A stretch of 64,000 nucleotides of DNA from Cylindrodendrum hubeiense (Eukaryota > Ascomycota > Sordariomycetes > Hypocreales > Nectriaceae). A program made the position numbers and the translations under genes. Location: NCBI GenBank assembly GCA_014621425.1, contig JAANBB010000015.1, positions 62,001 through 126,000 of the forward strand, in the 5' to 3' direction. The notes under the pieces are model-generated. The model made no database searches. It worked only from the letters and a program-made list of their open reading frames with translations, and had not been told where the DNA came from. This document shows positions 55,151 to 64,000 of this stretch, piece after piece. Within the stretch, counting starts at the first letter, position 1. Each line of letters begins with the position of its first letter.

Positions 55151-56089
55151 ATGGAGGAGACAATTACCGCTTTGAAACATACAGTTGACGCTCTTCGAGG
55201 AGAAGTTGTGCGATTGAGTGGTAAGTCCACTCCAGCTGGTCGATTTGTTGTAATGTATCACTCGCTAACTGCTGAACAAGACCAAGAAGAGATTCGAAAG
55301 CTACAGTACAAATACGGATATTATTTGGATAAATGCCTCTATAATGAAGTAAGTCGTGTCAGGGTCTCATGGATTCTCTCTTTGAACGTCAATGTGCCTT
55401 GTGCTAAGGATTTCCGTTTCTTGATCTAGGTTGTAGAGCTTTTCTCTGATAGTCCTGAAACCTACGTTCAATTTTTAGGTGGGCGTTATTTGAAGAAGGA
55501 AGGTGTTCAGAGGTTGTATGTTGGGAGGTTTGCATCGTCATTTGCAGCTGGCCGAAACGGTCCCGTTCATGGATTTCTGTTAGACCATCCGCAGATGCAG
55601 GGAATTATCGATGTCGATTATTCTACTTCAACCGCGGGTCCAACTGGTGCAGGTGCTCGGGCAAAAGGCCGGTTCCGCTCTTTGATGCAAGCTGGCGTTC
55701 ACATCAGCCAGGCCGAGAAGCATCCCCGCGGATTTTGCCAATGGTTTGAAGGCGGCATTTATGAGAACGAGTATATCAAGGACGAAGATGGACAGTGGCG
55801 CATCTTACATCTCCGATACTTTCCATTTTGGCATGGCGATGTCGAGCATGGCTGGGGATATAAGGTATCCGGCTTCGTGCCATTTCCTACCAAGACATTC
55901 CCCGACGATCCAAAGGGACCCGACATGGTTGTCCCATCTGAGCAACGTATGCTCTGGCCTGACACTAGAGTGGTGCCTTTCCACTATAATCATCCCATCA
56001 CAAACCAGCCCGTCAAGGATGAGGATATGCAGGCTCCAGCGTTTGGAGATGACGCGGCAGGCTCTCTTCCCGCTCTGAATCTCCTGTGA
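55151..56089 (+). CDS. SnoaL-like (NTF2 fold) protein
   Basis: 265 residues from three exons; introns 55221-55280 and 55349-55429 close the frame. Starts with a short coiled coil (MEETITALKHTVDALRGEVVRLS), then DQEEIRKLQYKYGYYLDKCLYNEVVELFSD, the opening helix of SnoaL-like domains, which fold as NTF2-like cones and serve as cyclases, dehydratases or isomerases. Later GRYLKKEGVQRLYV, VHGFLLDHPQMQGIIDVD and QWRILHLRYFPFWHGD fit the family. No catalytic assignment is possible from sequence alone. It lies between a carotenoid-type oxygenase and a resorcylate-decarboxylase-like gene, so it may process an intermediate of the same pathway. Fungal relatives are annotated only as SnoaL-like proteins. 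Confidence 0.75.
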
Positions 56090-56302
56090 GGGTTCCGTTT
56101 TGGTGGAAGTCTTAGTATATCAAGTAACAATAAGGTCCTCATCATTTATAAGAAGAAGAATAAACATTGTGTTCGAATGAGTGGAAATGCGATATCTTGT
56201 TCCCTAAATATCAGAGACGAGATGTCGAGTACAAAATGATGTGAATTAACAACTAGAAGAAGAGTGTCCGTGTTGTTATTTATGTCCTACTTGACCCTTC
56301 GC

Positions 56303-57475
56303 CTACGGCTCCAGTGGGAGCTTGAACAACCTGATCGCGTTCTCTCTTCCAACAAGTTGCTTCTGCTCCAAAGGCAAATCGATTCCTTTCCACCAAGTCT
56401 GCGCCTCTTCGATTGTATCATATGGGAAGTCTGCTCGCATTATGTTTCGTTAATGGGTGTTCATTCTGGGAGAAATGCCAATTTTCATACCGATTGCAAA
56501 CAAACACCTATCTGCCCCAATCTCATCAAGACAGAACTTCAATCCGGCGGTGGAAAAGTTCCCGGAAGTGGTGATGGAGACGTTATGATTGAAGTAGTAT
56601 TTGTAGTCATACTTTGATGGTCTGGTTTCCTTTTTAACGGGCTTGTTGTACCAATGGTCGGCCCTCCAAAGATTAAAAGGAATGCTAGACGCAATGTCAA
56701 ATAATTAGTAAGAATGTCATGTGCTAGTGGCGGGAGTGGTGCAATTTCAATCTGTAGTAACATACCCTTCACCGAGATGTCCAATTACAATCTGAGCCTT
56801 AGGGAATAAGTCGAATATCCCACTGGAGCAGAGAGAGTAAACGTGGAAGCTGAGGTCTAAGTGAAATTGAACCGCAGCACCGATCAAATGTTTCCTCGGT
56901 CCATACTTTCCTTCCGGCTGAAGTTCTGGGGCTGCCGGATACCGAGGATGCATGTATATAGGAACACCGAGCTCTTCAACGGTTTTCCAGAAAACGTGGT
57001 ACTCAGCAGTGTCATAGTATTTCGCTCCGGCACCGTCGGGGCCAATGCTCTGGAAGTCATTGAGCAATCCGCCAAATATGCCCAACTGCTTAACTGCTCG
57101 CCTTAGTTCGGTGGCGGCCTCGGATGCATCGTGCATGGACAAAGCAGCTAGTGCACCAAAACGGCTCGGATTGCGGGACACTTCATGGGCGAGCCAGTCA
57201 TTGGATGCGACGGCTAGGTTGTATGCTTTTGTGGGATCTGGTTCGCCCTGGCAGCCTGGCGACGTCAGTGACAGTAGCATATAGTCGACACCTTCAGCAT
57301 CCATGCGTTGAAGACGCTGATCGTGAATGTCGGCGAGCTTTTGGGTTAGCGCATGGTGTCGGAACTGCTTAGGGTCGCTATTGGGCGCGTAGAGAGCCGA
57401 CGTTTCGGACAGCCAGGCAATGTCGTCAGGGTTGACAACTGCCTCCTCTATTGCCACTGTGCCCTTTGATGCCAT
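56303..57475 (-). CDS. Amidohydrolase-2 family decarboxylase (gamma-resorcylate/dihydroxybenzoate type)
   Basis: 343 residues from three exons; introns 56685-56765 and 56431-56490 close the frame. Start at 57475 (MASKGTVAIEEAVV). Metal-site residues expected in this family are present: Glu in AIEEA, His in IYMHPRYP, His in IVIGHLGEG, and Asp in the C-terminal FAIDFPYDT. The segments RMDAEGVDYMLLSLTSPG, NDWLAHEVSRNPSRFGALAALSMHD, FGGLLNDFQSIGPDGAG and IPFNLWRADHWY follow gamma-resorcylate (2,6-dihydroxybenzoate) and 2,3-dihydroxybenzoate decarboxylases. These non-oxidatively remove CO2 from hydroxybenzoates, often reversibly. A resorcinol-type product would fit the degradation of a cleaved stilbene. 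It is convergent with the SnoaL-like gene, leaving 213 bases between stops. Confidence 0.85.
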
Positions 57476-59135
57476 GATGAACTTCCTTTCTGTCAAAAGA
57501 AAAATAGTTGGGATTTGAAACACGTGCTCAACTGCTAAATGTAATCGATAATACTTTCAACGAATTTATATCTGATGTCGTCTTCGTAGATTGCTCTAGT
57601 GTCTCAAAATGAGGAATGACTAAAAGGCACCAGCCTGCTTCTGGACGATTCATGTCGGCTTCATCTATCCGATGCTACCGATGGAGCTCATGTGGAAGAA
57701 GATCTGACTAGCACACCAAAAGCACATGCTGCATGTAAAATGTACAACATTATAAATAGAGAAACCCACGAATGATCCTCTGATCTACATACACCCATGC
57801 CGTGGGTTGATAAATGTCCGGTTAAAACGACACTCGATGAAGATTAAACAAAGGAGATAGAAAAAGAGATAGTAATATTGGCTAAATACCCTTAAAAGTA
57901 TATCTGGTAGTTGCGGACTTGTATTAGGCATACATGATTTTGGTTCTCTCTGGCTTAAATATGAATTGAATGTGAAGAGCTGATAGGAGTGCAGATGGGA
58001 GGCGTAGAAGTTATTTTGGGACAAGATATGAAAGGTTACCAAGTCATTGGTTGTATCTATATATCTTCTCATTTTCATGCTTTGGCTGAAGCATATTTTT
58101 ACAACGTTGGGTGAAACACTGGCTGTAAGAGGACATTTCTTTCCAAGGGCCTCTGTTGTATCTAATAATAGAAGATGATCCAGCATGCCAAAAAGGGAAC
58201 CTCCGGCCAAGATCAATATGCGACCGTAAAGATCTCTCAAATTCTAGCTCTCAATCACGAGCGTGTATCTGTCAGGTTCCTTGTCGTCGTCATATTGCCG
58301 AGTTGGATGCAAAGAGCGCAGGGCCTCTAGGCCTACCACGTCAAACCGTCAATTACAACGGCCATTTCAGCCATCACCGACGAATCCAAGTCAGCATAGG
58401 CGATACAAGCAAACATTGATTCACGGGTTTGAAATAATCGTCAACTGGATACGTTGCATGTTGCATGAAACCCGGTTGATGCCCACGCGGAGTTCAGGGC
58501 TGGCGCGTGGGCTTAGCTCTCTTGCCGCAGGACGGCTGAGACCTCAACACGATGAAATATGCATGCTCATATGCATATGCAAGCCACTATGTAATGAGTC
58601 AATTTCCTTGAGTGTGCTATTTCTGGTGGAGCAGATGTGCTACTTCAGCAAAAGCAAAAGTACCTACAAATAGCCGAGCCACTTGGAGAAGTCCCAAAGG
58701 TGCTCCACCAGCAAGCACACCTGAGGAGAAAGTGCATCCATCCAAGACAAGGGATTTAAGTATTGACATCATCATGGCTTATTTGAGGATTGGTAGCTCC
58801 ATCTTCCCTTCTCAGCTGCATCAGGCTACCAATCAGTGCGGGCAACATGGCGCCGCCAGGGCTTGAAGGACTTGGCATTTTCGCCTATTGTGACTGTTCG
58901 TACCGTATTAGCATCGTTTTCTTACCCCAGCTGCATAAGGCTACCAATCAGAACTAGCGAGTCCCTTGACACCACGATCCACCTCGCTTAGGCTGAACCG
59001 AGAAGTCGAGGTTTTTGTCGACACAAGTATTAAAGACTCATCACCTCTGTCGGTACTTCCAGGTGTACTGATCGGATTTCGGACCTGTCCCATGCAGAAC
59101 CTCCAATCCTTACACCTGAACTCTTTTCAATCACT
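57476..59135. other. Intergenic region, no gene seen
   Basis: About 1.7 kb. The minus-strand frame at 57785-58240 is low-complexity and has no domain; plus-strand frames near 58156-58866 are equally unconvincing. CAGCTGCATCAGGCTACCAATCAG (58814-58837) recurs as CAGCTGCATAAGGCTACCAATCAG (58928-58951), a 114-base-spaced direct duplication. Confidence 0.45.
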
Positions 59136-60932
59136 ATGGACTCTCGGCAGTATGTTGAGTTGGTTGACCAGGACGGCCCACCTCAAGCTCCGCCTTTGGT
59201 TAGCGATGATCAAGGCGGTAAACAATCCCCGCCACCTTTATACGCAGCGCACACCACGTCCGAAGACAGGGTTCGAACGTCACAGAACCAAAGGAAGGTG
59301 ATCTGGAAAATGGTCGCGTTTTACTTGATTGGTGCCGCCCAGTACCCCGAGCCCCTTTGCGATTACCTACTCACATACTGCAGGCGTTATTTTGATCTTG
59401 GCTCATTTCTTATTCTTCCGTTATCTAGATGGGAAAGCTGTCGAGATGTCCCGCGTTTCTCAGGGAATGCAATCAGCAACTGCCAACCTCCTAGCTCTAG
59501 TGGCCGAACTCTGTCTACTCAGTGGTATCGGGCTTGCCTATGATCAGATGCTGCACCGACTGCTAAATCGAAAGTCTTTGCGCGATGACGTAGTTGAAAG
59601 GCTGCAAACCCTGGCCTCCAGCCCCTGGAACCTGTTTCGACCGAAGTTAGCGATAAATGCCTGGCGTCAGTGGATCATCGCACTCGTCTGTATTCTACTT
59701 TCGATAGCAGCTGTATTTCCTCCAGGTGCCATAGAAGTTGAGTTCAAGGACGCGATAGTTCCACGAACATTGAGCAACGTACCATCGTTCAATGTCAGCG
59801 ATTGGGGTGACGGGACTATCAAAGGTTTCATTAATAATGCCTTGTTTGAAGTGAACATCGACATGACCTTCATGTGGGTGTCTGGACTGTAATGGTTGGA
59901 ATATTACTGCTAATTATCGATCTTATAGGAGAGCATTTCGACCTAATCTAATGTCTATGGCTCGTACCGTCCTTACGTCCGGCAAACGTGCCACGATACC
60001 CTCACCCTGCAGTGGCCCATGTAAATACAGCATAAACATTAACGGGCCACAATTCCATTGCCATGAGATCGAGTTGAACGAGAGTGATTTTAACAAAACC
60101 GACACCGGGATCTGCAACTTGCCAGCCTACAAGGGCGTGGACCACGCCAACTATTACGCCTATAAAATTCAAAACAACTCTTTTACAGTTACTTGGAATC
60201 CAACACCTCAAACCTGCGAAAGTATGAACGACTTTCGAGCAATAGATTGCTCCATATCTCTAGCAACATATCAGATTGATATTGAGAACTTTTCCAATGG
60301 AACTCAGACAACAGACTCCACGCTGAAAGGCAATTGGACTATATGGACGGATGACTCTCCATTGCAAGCACAGTTTTATTACTACTATTTTAAGCCTCAA
60401 TCAGGGTTCTATGATCCTCCTATCAACCAGTCACAGCTTACTGCAAGCTTTGGGAAGACGCAAGCATACGCAGTCAGTCGCGCCGCTGTTGGTGCTTTAG
60501 AAGGCGAGGTGGAAATCGGTAAGTCTATTCAGGGTGTCTCGATGCCCAGGTCACATATCATCTAACATTATCCTAGAAAGGGATGGGCTAAGTATCATTG
60601 TACGTGGGAATGGAACAGGAATTGTCGATAACCCATATATGGGAATCGCGGACCGTTGGAATCCCAAGTTCAACATCACACCCGCCAACCTTGAACGTTA
60701 TCTTCTCGACGTGGTCATATCAACCGCCTCGTTGAACCCAACCGACAAGCCACAATGGGTCAACGAGGGTGATGTAGAAGCACTAGAAGGCGCCGAAACT
60801 TACACATTCAGCGGGCGATTGGTGTTCTTCTTACCGTACGGGCTGTGCGTAGTCGCTGCTACGATGATATACGCTTTTGGCATTATGGCCATGTACAAGA
60901 ACGGTGCACTTTTTAATCGCACTACAGTATAG
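59136..60932 (+). CDS. Multi-pass membrane protein of unknown function
   Basis: 543 residues from four exons; introns 59332-59383 (weak GTGCCG donor), 59874-59928 and 60519-60576 close the frame. The N-terminal ~55 residues are polar and Pro-rich. Hydrophobic segments occur at VIWKMVAFYLIG-VILILAHFLFF, LLALVAELCLLSGIGLAY, WIIALVCILLSIAAVFPPG, then a ~350-residue extracellular-type region with many N-x-S/T sites and paired cysteines (CSGPCKYSI, FHCHEIEL), and a last helix (LVFFLPYGLCVVAATMIYAFGIMAMY). This layout is common in unnamed fungal membrane proteins where a long cytosolic tail usually follows; here the frame ends 14 residues after the last helix, so the tail may be short or lost. Function unknown. 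Confidence 0.7.
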
Positions 60933-61319
60933 TCATGGAAGGTTTACATCACCTTGATGTAGCCGTCCTCGAGGCGGATTCCCAAAATACCACAGGACTT
61001 GCGCAAGGTGCGCGGCATACCGGACGTGCGAATCGACGGGGTATACGAGAAGCTGATACGATGCTCATCGTGAGCATCAGGCTTGGCGTCTATCGCCTCT
61101 AGGGCATGGGATCAAATGGAAGGTGAAATACTGAGTTGCATTTTAAAATTAATTCTTTGGTCAAGCACCAAAGCGCTCACGTTCCCCATCCTAATTGAAT
61201 AGTTGCCACATTCACTAGCCCGGTGAATTCTCCTTTGTCGTGAGCAGCTCTCCAGCTATTAACACAACCAGGTGATATTGATTCCTGCTCCGCCATTATC
61301 CAACCTGTATTGCTCATAC
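60933..61319. other. Short intergenic region between convergent genes
   Basis: 387 bases between two convergent stop codons; no gene or repeat recognised. Confidence 0.4.
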
Positions 61320-64000
61320 CTAAGCACCCCTCCCTCTCCAAGTTACCCATTTTAGGGACCTTGACAAAAATGACTTCCTTGTCGGCGACCGCTCAACTTC
61401 TCTTGATATGTACTCGTCAAATAGGGTGGCCATGTCCTCCCAAAACTGCCGTTCCCGCGCGTCGGCATCGGAAACAGACTGCAAGAACTCCCTCTTTTTC
61501 TGAATCTGTTCATAAATTTCCAGATCGACCTGCTTTGTACTCTTGGCGCCTGTGGATTTGAAGGAGGACTGACTATTCTTCCTACTACCTCCCAGGGCCC
61601 CCTTCTCTAGAAGAATGCCAACTAGACGCGCTCTTGTCTCCAGAGTTGATAAGTTCGTGTATTTGCCAGCAAGATCGGCGATGTCTGGTCTACAAAAGTG
61701 CTCGAAGCCAAGCACCGCACAGGACAGTATTGACTGATCTTGTGGACTCTGTTTGAGTAGCAGCTTGGGATTGTTTGCTATCCGTGTTCGGACGTAAGGC
61801 AACACCGCAAACTGGGCCGCGAGGCCAAGAAAGCTGTTAGATAGTTGGTCTGGGGTCATTGTGCACTGTGTTGAGGACCAGTGGGGGAGGTCTTTTGTAT
61901 TCGCTGATAGCAAATTGGCGTAAGCCACGTTTCGATAGAGGATTAGGGAACCGTTGTCAAGTGTACAGGTCCTTGAGATTTCACCCAGGGATAGATCAAG
62001 CTTGTCCATTACCCTCATAAAGAAGGGAATGTTGGCAGCCTCATCTCGAACGTTTGAAGCATGATAGAGGCAAATGCAAGCTCGGTTCCAAAACTCTGTC
62101 GGTAGATAGTGCTTGGCATCCCCCCAAATCTTTCGGCTCACGATTTCCACTGTGAGGGCTTTCAAGATGGAAAGGTGAGGATCAAAGCCGGGATTCGATA
62201 TGGCACAAATCTCATCCCACTTAGCCAGTGTCCATTCGCGAACGCTCCGGTGCAAGTAGTCAACATGTCCGTCCTTTGACACCTCAAGTAGCCCCCGAGT
62301 TCGGCTGTTGAGTCGCCTAACCAGGGTCTGTATAATATGCGGTCGTAACTTGCCAGTAATTGCGACGACATCTTGCTCCATGGCTTCTTCGTCATCCATA
62401 TGGGCTAGATGCAGAGTAACAGCATCTAGCAATGTCGTGGAGCAGTTGTGGATCTGGAAGAGTTGAGAAGAGTCACTTCGGTACTCTGGTTTGACCCTGA
62501 GATAAATGCTCGAGTATAGCGCTGACAAGTCTGTCGGTAGGGAATCCAGAAGTGTTTGTAATTCTTTGAGGTTGTCGCCTTCGGTTAGGCCTTCGCAAAG
62601 GGCACGGACGACAACTGACACCCAAAGGAAGACTCCCCTCGCCTTTCCAACGATTCCGTCCATGAGCCGATTCGCCTCAACTGGGTTGGCCTGCATTAGT
62701 TCATGGTACCCCCTAGTACGGTTGAACTCGCCCTTGACGAACGTATTAACGTCTTTGGTAGTGAAGGTTTCCATTTTCAGGCTTGGATTGGTATTGAAGG
62801 CGTCTAAGAAGACGTTCTCAGGTCGACTGCTTACGAGAATCTTGGCGCCGGCTCGTTGATGGAATAGCTTGACGAACTCCGTCAGCTTTTGGTGGTCGCC
62901 ATCAAATTCATCCAGCCCATCGATAAACAATGCAAGATTAAACTTATGGCTTGTGAGGAGTGTTAAAGCAGAGAAAGCCTCAAGCAACTCCCTCCAAGTC
63001 CATTGCGGCGCCGACTGCATTGCCCTAGTGCCAAACAGCTTAACGAGCGCCCAGCGTCGGGGACACATTTTTGGGCAGAGGCTAGGCATCTGCTGTAAGC
63101 ATTGTAAAAGGAGTGTTCTGAGGAGCCCGGTCTGTGATTTCTGTAACTGCGAGGCTCCAGCATTCCAAAAGTAAAATGATGCTTGTAACAATGGCAACTT
63201 TGACGACCATTTGAGAAGATGATGCCGAGTTTTTGGGTTCTTTGTCAGGAACTTCATGATGGTTGACTTTCCTGCTCCTGGCTTTCCGGTTATCCAGTAT
63301 ACGTCGTTGACCGAGCCTTCAAGCCAGGGCACGACCCCAACCCAAGGTTCCTTTCCGGCAGAGGATTGTTGCGGCGGCGATGTATATATCCACTCAAAAG
63401 TCTTCTCGTAGGCCTCGGGGATCGCATCCTCACGATGTGTCACCCCTTGGAAGCGAAGGCTATCCATGATGGCGGTAGCATATGAGTGGGATGGGTCATC
63501 GTTGCGTTTGACTTTGGCGCGATGGGTGAGGAAAGCTGAATGGTCATCAATTAATCTTGAAGAGGCATCGTCGGTGCTGGTGGAAAGCGGTATGACAAGG
63601 TCTGTTCTTCTAAATGGCTCATCTGGTAGCCCTTGCGAAGACCAGATTTGATGAATGATCTCGCGACGGTCAGGCTCCACATCGGAAGATTTCGCATTGA
63701 GTACTTGGATGAGAGCCTGATTAAGTGGTCGAGTGTTGGCTTCAAGGCGATTTAGCGACGTAACTATTTCTGTTTGCTGAATTGAGAAGCGGTCCATTTG
63801 CTGGGCACCCCTCGCGGATTGCTCCCTACAATGCCTTGATTAGAACCTGCAACGGTGGAGAATTGAATGCAATCTGAAATCTCACCAGAGAACGGCCAAA
63901 GAAGCCGACATCATGCGCATCCTAAGGTCAGAGAGCCTGTGGCTCCATGAATTGATGTCAAACGTGGCGACAGAACGAATGGCAATAGCAAAGCTATGGA
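61320..64000 (-). CDS. NACHT/STAND NTPase (fungal NLR-like), 5' partial
   Basis: The main exon covers 61320-63825. A splice at 63826-63885 joins it to an upstream exon (SWSHRLSDLRMRMMSASLAVLW) that runs off the window, so the N-terminal effector domain is not visible. Counted from the Met at 63797, Walker A GKPGAGKST is at residues 171-179 and Walker B LALFIDGLDEFDG at 288-300, followed by a KILVSSRPENVF sensor and the FLWVSVVVRAL helical segment. The C-terminal part contains DYLHRSVREWTL, typical of the winged-helix region, but no ankyrin, WD40 or TPR repeats, and ends in a basic stretch. Fungal STAND proteins act in non-self recognition and cell death. The visible frame is intact. Confidence 0.85.

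Noticed and set aside
57785..58240. 151-codon minus-strand frame
   Set aside because: Product is rich in F, Y, L and S without domain structure, as expected from A/T-rich non-coding DNA.

Overview
The window looks like nuclear DNA of a filamentous ascomycete (Pezizomycotina). Genes are split by short introns of about 50-90 bases with GTRNGT donors and CTRAY-like branch sites. The gene families are typically fungal: Zn2Cys6 regulators with the fungal middle homology region, LysM/GH18 killer-toxin-type chitinase, CFEM-like GPI protein, HET and NACHT proteins. AT-rich, TpA-rich islands resemble RIP-degraded repeats. I cannot name the species.

Layout. 1-3160: 5'-truncated large protein with a lectin-like propeller C-terminus. 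3.2-4.1 kb: AT-rich island. 4.2-5.0 kb: secreted, probably GPI-anchored protein. 6.4-11.1 kb: large LysM/GH18 chitinase with one frameshift. 12.1-13.9 kb: Zn2Cys6 regulator. 14.7-32.6 kb: a sugar-use neighbourhood made of a broken MFS sugar transporter, a broken GH78 alpha-L-rhamnosidase, a CFEM-like surface protein, an intact MFS hexose-type transporter, a Zn2Cys6 regulator divergent from a xylitol-dehydrogenase-like gene, and a second Zn2Cys6 regulator divergent from an SDR at 32.6 kb. 33.8-36.1 kb: HET-domain gene with an internal stop. 37.3-44.0 kb: decaying block of LamB/YcsF, a fungal regulator, GABA transaminase and succinate-semialdehyde dehydrogenase, all lesioned. 46.4-49.2 kb: secreted cysteine-rich protein built from 21 tandem units. 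50.2-57.5 kb: intact four-gene set (homogentisate dioxygenase, carotenoid/stilbene-cleaving oxygenase, SnoaL-like protein, gamma-resorcylate-decarboxylase-like amidohydrolase) that reads as an aromatic or stilbene catabolism cluster. 59.1-60.9 kb: membrane protein. 61.3-64.0 kb: NACHT/STAND protein running off the right edge.

The main themes are these. (1) The cluster at 50-57.5 kb is a candidate undescribed catabolic pathway. (2) The lesions fall in two blocks (6.4-20.5 kb and 33.8-44 kb) and every internal nonsense codon is TAG. Three of these TAGs sit where the family alignment, recalled from memory, expects tryptophan, which fits TpG-to-TpA change of the RIP kind. (3) The tandem-repeat secreted protein has a higher-order pattern. 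Intron phases were checked by hand for most multi-exon genes and close the reading frame exactly. Functions rest on recognised motifs, with no database search.
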